Assembly (NCBI GenBank): GCA_002502245.1
Contig: DAPW01000023.1
Location: forward strand, 40,988-78,412
Length of the DNA stretch: 37,425 nucleotides
Reading direction: 5' to 3'
DNA from: Methanoregula sp. UBA154
Lineage (GTDB): Archaea; Halobacteriota; Methanomicrobia; Methanomicrobiales; Methanospirillaceae
Every line of letters begins with the position of its first letter. The first letter of the stretch is position 1. Made by a program: the position numbers and the translations under genes. The notes under the pieces are model-generated. The model searched no databases and had not been told where the DNA came from. It was given only the letters and a program-made list of their open reading frames with translations. Positions 1 to 8,326 of the stretch are shown here, piece by piece.

Positions 1-142
1 GGTACTGAACATCTTTAACCAGATTCGCGTAAATGTTCTTAGTTAATTCAGGTAAAACTGAAACAACTTTAATTCCAGGCATTCCCTCAAATTTTTTGGT
101 TATTTCCTTGAGTATCTTTTCCTCGATTTTTTTAGAATCCAT
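1..142 (-). CDS. Unrecognised small protein, partial at window edge
   Basis: An open frame runs on the minus strand from an ATG at 142 to the window edge, giving 47 residues that begin MDSKKIEEKILKEI and are lysine- and glutamate-rich, consistent with an N-terminal helix. I do not recognise the family. Codons are strongly A/T-ending, unlike the GC-rich genes from 462 onward. It lies 44 bases downstream of the zinc-ribbon remnant ending at 187 on the same strand, so the two may once have been cotranscribed. Only a weak AGGGA precedes the start. The C-terminus is outside the window. Confidence 0.5.
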   Translation of the reverse strand, partial: MDSKKIEEKILKEITKKFEGMPGIKVVSVLPELTKNIYANLVKDVQY

Positions 143-186
143 GACTATTCCCTGATTAATTTAAATTATTCGAGAAAATAATAAAT

Positions 187-378
187 CTACTTGAGATGAG
201 CTAAAAGTTCTAAAAATAATGTCTGTGCCTTTGGGTTTTCCGAAAATAAAATGTGACGTTCTTGAGACGTGTTTTGTACTTTCTGCTTAGCTTCATCTGT
301 TAAAGGATGCAAACATTCGGTACAATATTTCGATCCGAGGAGGTTGACTTAGTGACAAATCGGACAAATCGGGGTTCA
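187..378 (-). pseudogene. Decayed zinc-ribbon tail, possibly from an integrase-type protein
   Basis: On the minus strand one frame encodes TPICPICH, a TAA stop (349-351), then VNLLGSKYCTECLHPLTDEA and a hydrophilic tail ending LLAHLK and TAG at 187-189. If the TAA is read as a former Tyr codon, the two CxxC knuckles are spaced as in a zinc ribbon. A second in-frame stop (TGA, 376-378) lies just upstream. Such ribbons are common at the C-terminus of archaeal phage-type integrases, but no catalytic region is present, so that identity is an inference. Base composition is AT-rich like the 1-142 gene and unlike the DNA to the right, suggesting an old insertion boundary near 380-460. Confidence 0.45.
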
Positions 379-461
379 GGCTGGTTTCCCCCATAGAATG
401 TTCGCATTGAAATCCCGCCAACCACAAACCCTACAACCCGCCACTCCGTACATAAAAAAGA

Positions 462-839
462 ATGACCCGCGGCCCAAAACCCACCGCCGCCATCCGCGAT
501 GCAAAAAAATTCGCAGAGCGGATGGGCTACCGGTGGCAGGAGAACACCGACAATTCGGAGCTCGCGTACGACTTCATCGTTTTCAAGGACAAATACGCGA
601 TGCTGGTGAAAGTCCGAGTGGTGCGCAACCACATCAACCCGGACACATTATACGAAGACCTGCTGGAAGACGATCTCCGCGAGGTCAGGGCGATGCCGTT
701 TCCCCCTTGGATGCCCCGCGAGATCTGGCTCCGCACCCAGCACGAGCGTACGTTCCGCCGTCTCCGGATCTATGATGTCGCGGTTGGCGAGATCGGATTC
801 TTTGACCCGGACGAGTACGTGAACCCGCACGCCCGGTAG
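462..839 (+). CDS. Hypothetical protein, possible degenerate PD-(D/E)XK nuclease fold
   Basis: This is a 125-residue soluble protein of unknown function. It opens with a helix (about residues 9-21), followed by the pattern AYDFIVFKDKYAMLVKVR (about 35-52). That layout, Asp, beta-hairpin, then strand with Lys, recalls the core of RecB/Hjc-like nucleases, but the acidic residue expected two before the Lys is Leu, so any relative would probably be inactive. The C-terminal half is rich in Arg and aromatic residues. The ATG at 462 was chosen over an overlapping frame because its codons match the GC-rich neighbours. There is no clear Shine-Dalgarno. The nuclease resemblance is weak. Confidence 0.6.
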   Translation: MTRGPKPTAAIRDAKKFAERMGYRWQENTDNSELAYDFIVFKDKYAMLVKVRVVRNHINPDTLYEDLLEDDLREVRAMPFPPWMPREIWLRTQHERTFRRLRIYDVAVGEIGFFDPDEYVNPHAR

Positions 840-1331
840 GGATCTCATCCGCCGACCGGGGACCCCGGACCCTGGTAAGGTGGGATTCCCTTATAAAGGG
901 GGCCTGGTCGGGGACTGTAAGTCCCCTTGGATCGATTCTCCGACGGAGAGTGGAAGGGTGGTTTTGTGCCCGGAAATTCGGCAGTGGAAACGATGCCAAC
1001 ACTGAAGGAAAATATCGTTTTATTGCCGTATTTTTTAAAAAGGGGCATTTTAAACGGATTCAGACCGTGCAATTTAGTGGCCTGCCGTTTTGCGCAAAAA
1101 TAGCGTTATCTGCAGTTTGCCGGGCAAGCCCGCGTCCGGCCGGAGCCCGCTATGGGCGAAAAATAAACGGGGTTCCCGGACGGGGAAAAAGCGATCTTTT
1201 TCCAACGGGAAAACAGGAGAACTGCGATTACGGGGCCGGGAGGAGGGCACCGGGAAGGTCTCTTTTGGGGAAATGAGGTCAGATCACGGTATTTTTCTCG
1301 TCGGGAATTGCTGAACCGCCCATGAACCCGT
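840..1331. other. Intergenic stretch without a convincing gene
   Basis: Nothing here reads convincingly as protein on either strand. A short palindrome (tcccttataaaggg, about 887-900) and GC-rich inverted segments around 850-935 follow the 462-839 gene and may form structure. A T/A run sits near 1029-1041. Confidence 0.4.
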
Positions 1332-1613
1332 TCAGTGGTCACCCGTAATTCTGAACTCGCAGGTTTTCTGCTCACTGCAGTTTTTGCAGACACTGATGAT
1401 AATTTCACAGCCTGAACAGTCGGGCATCTTCTCCGGATCACACCGGTCACAGTCCGGTTCGCCGGCGTCCTGGCAGGCTTCATCAAAACCGCCAGGTATT
1501 TTTGCATTCCTCCGGTTTTTCCGGAATTCTTCATCACACGCGTTACATATGGCATTGAGGCAGGATTCACATTCTTCTGCCAGGGGGTTGCACCCCCAGT
1601 CCCGGTATGTCAT
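1332..1613 (-). CDS. Small cysteine-rich protein with five CxxC motifs
   Basis: This 93-residue protein contains 13 cysteines, including five CxxC pairs (CESC, CNAC, CDRC, CSGC, CKNC) spread over the whole length, with acidic spacers. This suggests binding of zinc or an iron-sulfur cluster. No family is recognised. The start at 1613 is supported by an AGGGGA motif five bases before the ATG on the minus strand. A longer frame on the same strand (1106-1570) lacks such a motif and has no organised cysteine pattern, so I take it as a shadow. There is no signal peptide or membrane segment. The gene diverges from the UPF0216 gene at 1863. Confidence 0.65.
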   Translation of the reverse strand: MTYRDWGCNPLAEECESCLNAICNACDEEFRKNRRNAKIPGGFDEACQDAGEPDCDRCDPEKMPDCSGCEIIISVCKNCSEQKTCEFRITGDH

Positions 1614-1862
1614 GGTGCTCCCCTACCGGGAGGTCATACAACCAGAAAATGCTTGCGGGTTTTTTTGGTTTTTGGGACCCGCAACAACCGGATTATGTGG
1701 CGTGAACCCCGGGTCTCTCTCATCAGAGCGGGATGTTTATTCCCTGCGCCCGGTTATGCCGGGTACCTGTCCGGTCAAAATAACTGAAATACCCGGTCCA
1801 GCGCTCTGCATCAGCAGCAGTTCCGGCCACCATATTTTGATACGTTCCAAAAAGAGATCATC

Positions 1863-2306
1863 ATGATACGTATGACGTACCCCCCGCGTATCACGGACGA
1901 ATCCGTGCTCAACCGCTGGATAGGCCTGGAGATCGCAAGGATGAATGAGGGGCTGGTGACCGTACGAAAGCCACTCTCCGTCCTGCTCCGTGAGGACCGG
2001 CCATCGGCTGTCAGCAAGAACGGGGAACCGTATTATTTCGATAAAAGCGTTATCGTTTCTCTTGGCCAGGGCCTTCCGGAAGACCTGCACCGGCAGCTGA
2101 AACTCCCGGTCCTGTTCTACTCGTCCCCGGGCGTACCGGACAGCTGCTCGTGCGCGGATGCACCGGCCCTTGCAGCCCTCCAGCTGCTGGGCGAGGTGAG
2201 CACGCTTCGGACCATGCAGGGGGACCGGTTCTGGGTGTCGCGCCCGATCGCCTATGCAATCATGAAAAAGTATCCCACCGCGGTGCAGATTGTCATGGGT
2301 GCATGA
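1863..2306 (+). CDS. UPF0216 (DUF61) family protein
   Basis: The 147-residue product matches the archaeal UPF0216/DUF61 family, which is widespread in Euryarchaeota and has no established function. The family hallmark is near the N-terminus: a helix with LNRWIGLEIARMNEGL followed by RKPLSVLL (about residues 16-42), then FDKSVIV. The length is normal for the family. The ATG at 1863 is preferred to an in-frame ATG nine bases later. A TATA-like catatttt lies about 28 bases upstream, which would give a leaderless or nearly leaderless message. It is transcribed away from the Cys-rich gene and is apparently monocistronic. Confidence 0.85.
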   Translation: MIRMTYPPRITDESVLNRWIGLEIARMNEGLVTVRKPLSVLLREDRPSAVSKNGEPYYFDKSVIVSLGQGLPEDLHRQLKLPVLFYSSPGVPDSCSCADAPALAALQLLGEVSTLRTMQGDRFWVSRPIAYAIMKKYPTAVQIVMGA

Positions 2307-2406
2307 AGGCCCCCCCTCGTTCACTCAAATCTGGATGAACCAGCTGAAGTGTCAAGACACGCAACGCAACCTGGTGAGAACTGCCGATGGCAGGTAAAAA
2401 AAGAGG

Positions 2407-2559
2407 TTATGCGTACCTGTTTTTCCTCACACGGGCCCGGAATGCGCCGGTTGTCACCGTAACCCCCGCGGCCCCGGCAGGAAAGATGATGCCGGCGATG
2501 GTCAGAATAGCTGCAAGAAAAAGTACGCGTGCCATGAATCGTGTCATTTGTTCACTCAT
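2407..2559 (-). CDS. 50-residue membrane peptide
   Basis: On the minus strand an ATG at 2559 opens a 50-codon frame starting MSEQMTRFMARV, followed by one hydrophobic segment (about residues 12-28, VLFLAAILTIAGIIFPAG) and a basic tail RARVRKNRYA. The start is preceded by AGGT at Shine-Dalgarno distance and, further up, by a TATA-like tttataaa at about 2638-2645. The arrangement fits a single-pass membrane peptide or a short secreted protein. The family is unknown. Codon use matches the neighbours, and the overlapping plus-strand frame (2387-2581) is Arg/Pro-rich and looks like its shadow. Confidence 0.55.
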   Translation of the reverse strand: MSEQMTRFMARVLFLAAILTIAGIIFPAGAAGVTVTTGAFRARVRKNRYA

Positions 2560-2912
2560 CCCGTTACCTGCCAAACCCTGACCAGTGGATAGTCACCTGT
2601 TCCGGGATGCGGTAAAATCTGACCGGAAATTTGTCTTTTTTTATAAATAATAGTTTCGAAATTATTCTTTGAATTATTTGACGGAACAGATGAAGTATAC
2701 CGGCGGCGCAATTGGAGATCCCGGAACAAATTTCAGAATCGCCTGATACACATGAAACAGACGGTATCCGGTGAGCGGTTTATGCCGGATCGTACCAAAG
2801 GGCATATAAACGGCACCCATCAATCTTATTGTACTGCCAACGGGAAAATCATGGAGTCGGGTCTGGGGCGATGAAATTACAACGGGCGAAATAAGGGTTT
2901 TTTGCGATCTTC
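2560..2912. promoter_or_regulatory. Divergent promoter region
   Basis: This AT-rich stretch separates the 50-residue membrane peptide (minus) from the receiver-PAS gene (plus). TATA-like elements are tttataaa around 2638-2645, readable on both strands, and catataaac around 2805-2813. The second is about 100 bases before the ATG at 2913. No coding frame is visible. Confidence 0.35.
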
Positions 2913-4493
2913 ATGTATTCTGTTCTGTACGTTGATGATGAAGCAGGAATCCTTGACGTGAACAAGATCCTGCTGGAAAAGACCGGTGATTTCACGGTCG
3001 ACACCGTTGAGTCCGCCCGGGGAGCCCTCGAGATGATACGGGCTACGGACTACGATGCCATTGTCTCGGATTATAACATGCCTGACATGGACGGTATAGC
3101 CCTGTTAAAACAGGTCCGTTCCGATCATGGCAATATCCCCTACCTCCTCTTCACCGGCAAGGGACGCGAGGATGTCGTGATCGCCGCCTTTGACAATGGT
3201 GCGGACTATTATATCCAGAAAGGAACCGATATCAACGCCATGATCGCCGAGCTCCGGCACAAGATCACGCGGGCTATCGACCGCAGGAGGATGAAGGACG
3301 CGCTGGAGATCTCCCACCAGCGGCTCATGAATATCATCAACTTCCTCCCGGATGCAACGTTTGTCCGGGATATCCATGGCTGCGTGATTGCATGGAACAA
3401 GGCCATGGAACTGATGACCGGTATACCCGGTGAAGAGATTGTCGGGAAGGGTGACTTTGCCTATTCTGTTCCCTTTTACGGGGTGAAACAACCCCTCCTC
3501 ATCGACCTCGTACTGGGAGAAAAAACCTCAGCGGATTCAAGTTACCGCTATTTCGAAAAAGTTGGCGATAAGATCACCTCCGAGGTCTTCATCCCTCACT
3601 TCAATGGTGGGGAGGGGGCAAACCTGTGGATAACGGCAAGTCCGCTGTATGATGCGGACGGGACGGTTACCGGGGCTATCGAATCGTTCCGGGATATTTC
3701 GGGTTACTACGCGGTACGGCAGGACATGAATACCTACCGGGACATGATCCGGGGATTTGCGGATATCATCCCGGTTGCAATTTACGAGACGGACCTTGAG
3801 TACCGCCTGACCTTTGCGAACCGGCACGGGTATGCATGGTTCGGCCTTTCACCGGAAGTTGTCACAGGGGACGTATCCATCCTGCAATTCATTTCGCCCG
3901 GCGACCGGGAACGCTTTGTTGAGGATATGAACAGTATCATCAGCGGAAGCGGGAGCGGCGGAAATGAGTACCTGCTCCTGCGCCACGACGGGACCCTCTT
4001 TGCTGCGCTCATATACGGCGCGAAGATCACGAATCCCGAGACGGGCACACCTTCCGGTATCCGTGGTGTTATCATTGACCTGACCGAACGCAAAAAAAGG
4101 GCGCAGGCGCTCTACGAAAGCCGGCAACGGCTGGAGCTCGCCCTGATGGCAGGGGATGTCGGCATCTGGGATGTGGATATCCGCACCATGCAGGTGCGGG
4201 ATATTCACCAGTGGGTCTACCGCACGCTGGGATACACGCCTGCCGATCTTCCGGAAATTACCATACCTGCGTGCAAACATCTCGTCCATCCCCTGGACAT
4301 GCCCCTTGTGCTGGAAGCGTTCCTCGCGTACTTACCCGGTGGCCAACCTCTGCTTGAAACACAGTTCCGGCTGGCCTGCAGGGACGGGAGCTGGAAATGG
4401 GTTGCGGTCCGCTGCAAGGTAATCGAGTGGGGAGCATCAAAGGAACCGGTACGGATCACCGGGACGATCAATACCATCGCTCCGCCCGGCTAA
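2913..4493 (+). CDS. Response regulator receiver with multiple PAS domains
   Basis: The 526-residue cytoplasmic protein begins with a canonical receiver domain (about 1-120): acidic pair D8/D9, phospho-acceptor D53 in VSDYNMPDMDG, the conserved Thr in LLFTGKG and the Lys in IQKG. Three PAS-type sensor segments follow: about 130-260 (DATFVRDIHGCVIAWN), about 275-395 (AIYETDLEYRLTFAN) and about 400-526 (VGIWDVDIRTMQ, a PAS_3-like fold). There is no histidine kinase, DNA-binding or other output domain, so it probably relays a signal by protein contact with a separate kinase. This architecture is common in Methanomicrobia. The specific signal cannot be read from the sequence. Confidence 0.9.
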   Translation: MYSVLYVDDEAGILDVNKILLEKTGDFTVDTVESARGALEMIRATDYDAIVSDYNMPDMDGIALLKQVRSDHGNIPYLLFTGKGREDVVIAAFDNGADYYIQKGTDINAMIAELRHKITRAIDRRRMKDALEISHQRLMNIINFLPDATFVRDIHGCVIAWNKAMELMTGIPGEEIVGKGDFAYSVPFYGVKQPLLIDLVLGEKTSADSSYRYFEKVGDKITSEVFIPHFNGGEGANLWITASPLYDADGTVTGAIESFRDISGYYAVRQDMNTYRDMIRGFADIIPVAIYETDLEYRLTFANRHGYAWFGLSPEVVTGDVSILQFISPGDRERFVEDMNSIISGSGSGGNEYLLLRHDGTLFAALIYGAKITNPETGTPSGIRGVIIDLTERKKRAQALYESRQRLELALMAGDVGIWDVDIRTMQVRDIHQWVYRTLGYTPADLPEITIPACKHLVHPLDMPLVLEAFLAYLPGGQPLLETQFRLACRDGSWKWVAVRCKVIEWGASKEPVRITGTINTIAPPG

Positions 4494-4764
4494 CCCTTGG
4501 GGGTAAAGCCCGGAACTCTTTTCTGATAACCGTTAGATTTGAACTTGCCGGGACAGGTTTATACCCCTCCCACGTTCAGAGTCCATTCCTGCGCGGCCCC
4601 CCCATTGCTATGCAGATGATGATCTGCACCGGAACTCAGGTCATCCTCATTCGCCCCGTCCCCGAAAAGGGGGACCGGTGGTGCGAAAGGGGGATGATAC
4701 CCCGTGAAAAACTATGTTTTCTCCAAAAAGCCGGTATATCGCAAGAACTCTTTGTTTGTTGGAT

Positions 4765-5217
4765 TCATGGAACGTAGCGTACGCCGGCATAGACTGCGCC
4801 CCGCCACCCGTCGGTGGCGATCCCGGCGCCGAACTTGCCCGTGATGGCACTGCGGAACTCAGTTTCCCGGATCAGGTTCGGAAATCCGGATACCTGGCGC
4901 CGGAAGACCCGGATCCACTCACTCCAGAGCAGCATGCACTGGACATCGCAGTTCCCGCTCGCCAGGACATGGCTGGTCAGGAACTCATCGAAGATCTGGA
5001 GTTCCCTGAACTCATCAGGACTGAGATACATACCACTCATCCGGAACAGGTCGCTGAACCGGTCCGTCCTCCCGGTTTCTGTCATCTCGGTGAAAGCCGA
5101 ATTGAGGGGATCACATTCGCTTCTGAGAATGCCCGCAACGGGGAACTGTCCCGGCCGGAGGGTTCTGAACGCTGTACTGGTTCCTGTTGTCTTTGTTGAG
5201 GACATGGCAAATCGCAT
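4765..5217 (-). CDS. Hypothetical protein with primase-tail-like C-terminus
   Basis: The 150-residue protein is not recognised with confidence. The C-terminal third (about 120-150), FRSAITGKFGAGIATDGWRG followed by AVYAGVRYVP, resembles the winged-helix segment at the end of phage/plasmid primases, suggesting nucleic-acid binding. The central part carries a helical motif FDEFLTSHVL and a CxxxC. No helicase or primase core is present, so it could be a stand-alone wHTH or a mobile-element remnant. The ATG at 5217 fits a leaderless start: a TATA element (tttatag on the plus strand, 5238-5244) lies about 25 bases upstream. An in-frame ATG at 5205 is an alternative. Confidence 0.65.
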   Translation of the reverse strand: MRFAMSSTKTTGTSTAFRTLRPGQFPVAGILRSECDPLNSAFTEMTETGRTDRFSDLFRMSGMYLSPDEFRELQIFDEFLTSHVLASGNCDVQCMLLWSEWIRVFRRQVSGFPNLIRETEFRSAITGKFGAGIATDGWRGAVYAGVRYVP

Positions 5218-5237
5218 ATCCGCGTATGAAGAAGGGG

Positions 5238-5244
5238 TTTATAG
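5238..5244 (-). promoter_or_regulatory. TATA box for the 4765-5217 gene
   Basis: On the minus strand this reads ctataaa. Archaeal TATA boxes are centred about 26 bases before the transcript start, which would place the 5' end at about 5215-5217, on the ATG, giving a leaderless mRNA. Confidence 0.45.
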
Positions 5245-5343
5245 GTAGTTCTCTGAAAATTAAAAAATGAAACAATATTTGAAACGTTTTGTCCCTGAAC
5301 CGCTTCTCAGCCCTGGCGCACGTAGTTCGAGAAGGGTGAAATT

Positions 5344-5562
5344 TTATAACAGTCCTCGCATCCCGGTAATGCTGTTGTTGCTGCGGGAAACCCGTTGATC
5401 GCGGTTCGAGCCAGAGGCCTCCCGCTTTTTGTATTGATTCCAGAATAGCCGCTTTTTATACCTGCAGTATTCAGGATCATTTCCGGAGTCCGTGTATCCG
5501 GGGATCTCTCCGGTAATCACTTCGAGCAGCAGAACAGTTTTATCCCGGCGACCGTTTTCCAT
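5344..5562 (-). CDS. Doubtful 72-residue hypothetical protein
   Basis: A minus-strand ATG at 5562 is preceded by GGGAG at good ribosome-binding distance and opens a 72-codon frame, hydrophilic and basic in its second half. Codon choice resembles the neighbouring genes. No domain, signal or membrane segment is visible and the family is unknown. It lies in an otherwise gene-poor gap, so it may be spurious. Confidence 0.3.
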   Translation of the reverse strand: MENGRRDKTVLLLEVITGEIPGYTDSGNDPEYCRYKKRLFWNQYKKREASGSNRDQRVSRSNNSITGMRGLL

Positions 5563-5594
5563 ATGCTCTCCCGGATCCTCCGTTCACGGTTCAT

Positions 5595-5630
5595 CCCCGG
5601 TCCTGCCAGAAACCGACGGCAGGACCGGGG
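5595..5630. repeat. Perfect 13-bp hairpin
   Basis: The arms ccccggtcctgcc (5595-5607) and ggcaggaccgggg (5618-5630) are exact inverted repeats around a 10-base loop. No T-run follows on the plus strand, so it is not a classical terminator. It could be a protein-binding palindrome or an RNA structure. Confidence 0.7.
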
Positions 5631-6203
5631 GGGTTGCAGGATTCCACGGTGTGAGGACCCATGGTCCCGTTTCGACCATTTACCCGGCTCGTGATAAAAT
5701 CTTTTCATGAAAACCATAATTTGAAACATCCTTTGAAACAATTCGGCAACACCTGTCGTACGGAGCCTGTCATGGAAGGATTGGAGATATACCGTCAGGA
5801 ATGAAACCTCCTGTCGCGCTCGCCGGCTCTGCGCTGTTCCTCTTTATTACGGGGGTCGTCCCCTGCCTCCGTGAGACAGCGGGAATTCGGATCCATCTGA
5901 CCGTTCCGGCGCCGATTCTCCATAACTGCCCCCGTTCGACAGACAATTTGGATAGCAGGCTGCATCCTCATCAGGAAGTGAGGTGACCGCTTTCGTGATC
6001 CCTCCCCTGAGGGCGTTTGACTTTTGATCTCTTGCTCGCGGTCCATTGACCTCAGATCCCCTTGGGAGAGAGCAGGCTGACCGTCTGGAGGGATCTCTTC
6101 ATGCGGAAGATCAATCCTGATTGCGATCAGGATTGTGCCTTCAACATCGCGGTGCGATACGCTTAACCTCGCCACGAGCACATATTCTGCGGTGAAAACC
6201 TCC

Positions 6204-6764
6204 ATGGACAAGATTACCCTCGGCCCCATGCCGTACATGAGTGTCATGCCTGCCCTGCTCGTGGGAGCACAGGTGAAGGGAAAACCGAACTACATGGTCG
6301 CCGCGTGGGCAACGGTCGCCTGCATGGCGCCACCTATGGTCTGCGTTGCGCTGAACAAGACCCGGTATACCGTGCGGGGAATTGAGGAGAACAGGACCTT
6401 CAGCCTGAACGTCCCCTCTGCAGACCTCGTGGCAAAGGTGGACTACTGCGGCCTCGTTTCCGGGGCACAGGAGGACAAGTCGAAGATCTTTTTATCCTTC
6501 TACGGCAACCTGAAGACGGCCCCCCTTGCAGTGGAATGCCCGGTCAATATCGAGTGCCGGCTGTTCGAATCTGTCGACTGCGGGAGCCACCTGCTGGTTA
6601 TCGGGGAGGTCGTGGAGATCCATGCCGACCGGGCCTGTGTCGTTGACGGGAAGCCGGACACCATGGCCAGCAACCCGATTGTCTATGCACAGACGGCATA
6701 CTGGCAGGTCGGGGATCAGGTAGCAAAAGCATTCTCTGCCGGGAAGGAGCTGAAGAACCGGTAA
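6204..6764 (+). CDS. Flavin reductase-like (flavoredoxin-type) FMN-binding protein
   Basis: The 186-residue product starting MDKITLGPMPYMSVMPALLV has the layout of the flavin-reductase-like split-barrel family: an N-terminal strand carrying PMPYMSVMPALLVGA, then the motif NYMVAAWATVACMAPPMVCV (about 30-49), TRYTVRGIEENRTFSLNVPS (about 52-71) and a C-terminal VVDGKPD loop. Members bind FMN and act as flavoredoxins or NAD(P)H:flavin oxidoreductases in methanogens. The electron partner is not evident here. An upstream in-frame ATG at 6135 adds 23 residues unlike the family, so 6204 is preferred. The gene is monocistronic; the next start is 132 bases beyond its stop. Confidence 0.85.
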   Translation: MDKITLGPMPYMSVMPALLVGAQVKGKPNYMVAAWATVACMAPPMVCVALNKTRYTVRGIEENRTFSLNVPSADLVAKVDYCGLVSGAQEDKSKIFLSFYGNLKTAPLAVECPVNIECRLFESVDCGSHLLVIGEVVEIHADRACVVDGKPDTMASNPIVYAQTAYWQVGDQVAKAFSAGKELKNR

Positions 6765-6895
6765 GTGTGGTTTTTGTTCCGGACATCCATCCATTTTCTC
6801 TTCAGGGATCTGTATGACCGTTTTTCCGCCGACCGGATGCCGGTGAAAAGAGAAGTATCTTTATCCCATAAATGCATCACCGGTGCTTGATCATT

Positions 6896-8114
6896 ATGAA
6901 ATCCTGCCATCTGACACTCCTCTGCTGCCTTGTCCTGATGGGCATCCTGCTCCCTGCCGTTTGTGCCGTGGATCCGCTCTGGACACAACCGGCTCCTCCG
7001 GGCAATGAATTCTCCATGGTTGCCGTCTCCGCGGACGGATCAACGATTGTCGCGGGTGGAGACCAGATGACTGTTCTTACCCGTGACGGGGAAAGACAGT
7101 GGACCGGCTGGTCCTCAACACTGCTGGACATCAGCCGTGACGGCAGGTATATTGTCTCATCACAGGCCCATACCGTGCGACTGTTCTCGGGCAGCGGGAT
7201 CCTGCTCTGGGACCAGTCTATCGGCGAACCGGTAACCGATGTTTCCATAACTCCTTGACGGAGCCCTGATCGCGGCAAGCCGACCGGGAACCATACGTAC
7301 CTTCCACAACTCGGGAACCGGCTTCGGCTCGAATCTGACCCCCGGGGTAAACCATATCAAATTATCCCCCGCAAAGGACCAGGTCATTGTCACCACAAAA
7401 AAGGATGTCCGGCGGTTCAATCTCAGTATCGTACCGCTCTGGTATAATGATAATTCCAGTCAGGATCTGGTGGGTATTTCGGGAGACGGTACCTCGTTCG
7501 TGACCGTAATGTTTAACCGGATCTGGCTGTACCATGCAGGGGGGGCCCTCTTCTGGGAACGGGTGGTTTCCGGCGGGAATGCGCTGGCACTTGCCTATTC
7601 CCGGGATGGCTCAACTATCGTGCTCGGGCGGGATGACAATACCGTCCGCGTGCTGGACCGGGACGGCACGCTCCTCTGGACTGCCACAACCGGGGGATGG
7701 GTAACGTCGGTCGGGGTTTCTGAGAACGGATCTACTATTGTCGCCGGAAGCATGGATAAGAACCTGTACGTTTTTGACCGCAACGGGACGCTGTCAGGCA
7801 CGTTCACCGCAGAAAGCCCGATCAGGTCCCATTCCGTTGCCGTGAGCAGCGACGGTTCCGTGATCGCCGTTGTCGATACGACTGCGGTTTATGGTTTCTC
7901 CCGCACACAGTTTGAGCCACCGTCTGTGCCGGTGACGTCGGCAACGACGACCTCCCACCTGCCGGTCGCCACCACAACCGCCCCGGATACCCCCACAACA
8001 TCGGCACCCCCGGTCACTCCTGCGAGCACCACGGCCCGGGCGGCCCTGCCCCCGGCCGTCCCGCTCCTCTCCGGGATAATCACCTTTGTGTTCTTCCGTT
8101 CACGGGACCGCTGA
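6896..8114 (+). pseudogene. Beta-propeller surface protein, broken by a one-base frameshift
   Basis: Reading starts at ATG 6896 with a signal peptide (MKSCHLTLLCCLVLMGILLP, cleavage likely after VCA) and propeller repeats such as SADGSTIVAGGDQ. It ends at TGA 7256-7258. The next base register continues at once as DGALIAAS and stays open to 8114. Removing one T at 7255/7256 restores ITPDGALIAAS and a 405-residue protein colinear with the neighbour at 8327-9583. The tail has a Thr/Pro-rich linker (about 345-385) and a C-terminal membrane segment with RSRDR. The intact form would be an exported, membrane-anchored WD40/PQQ-like propeller of unknown ligand. A cataaatg element at about 6869-6876 suggests a near-leaderless start. 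The shift may be a real mutation or a sequencing error. Confidence 0.8.
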
Positions 8115-8125
8115 TCCTCCGGTTC

Positions 8126-8132
8126 TTTTTTT
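8126..8132 (+). terminator. T-run terminator after the first propeller gene
   Basis: Seven T residues lie 12 bases after the stop at 8114, a typical archaeal oligo-T termination signal. Confidence 0.4.
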
Positions 8133-8326
8133 CACCAACCGGAAGAACACATCCCCTGCAATCCCGTAATTTCCGGGTCGGGCCCGGATCCGTGAGCGGT
8201 CGTCCATCTTATTCTGGAGAGCACGCATGGTTTCTTTGCTCTCCCGGTATGGAGAAAGTTTTTGAATACCCTTCCGGAACACCAGAAACCTTTTCGCAGA
8301 CAGGTTCCCACCTCAGTAAGAGCCTG

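Larger units (their letters stand above)
5218..6203. other. Long gap with one doubtful small frame and a hairpin
   Basis: Almost 1 kb carries no convincing gene. A 72-codon minus-strand frame (5344-5562, MENGRRDKTVLLLEVITGEI) has GGGAG before its ATG and acceptable codons, but no recognisable family. A strong hairpin sits at 5595-5630. The rest (5640-6200) contains only overlapping low-quality frames, including a minus-strand frame 5795-6247 whose first third looks beta-rich but starts inside the neighbouring gene. Confidence 0.35.

Noticed and set aside
1737..2324. 195-codon minus-strand frame opposite the UPF0216 gene
   Set aside because: It is the antisense of a clear family member and has Arg/His-rich composition without any domain.
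5395..5425. A ggttcgagcc segment suggesting a tRNA T-loop
   Set aside because: No acceptor stem, anticodon arm or D-arm can be fitted around it.
5795..6247. 150-codon minus-strand frame with a beta-rich first third
   Set aside because: It starts inside the flavin-reductase gene, has no ribosome site, and its second half is Arg/Met-rich like a shadow.
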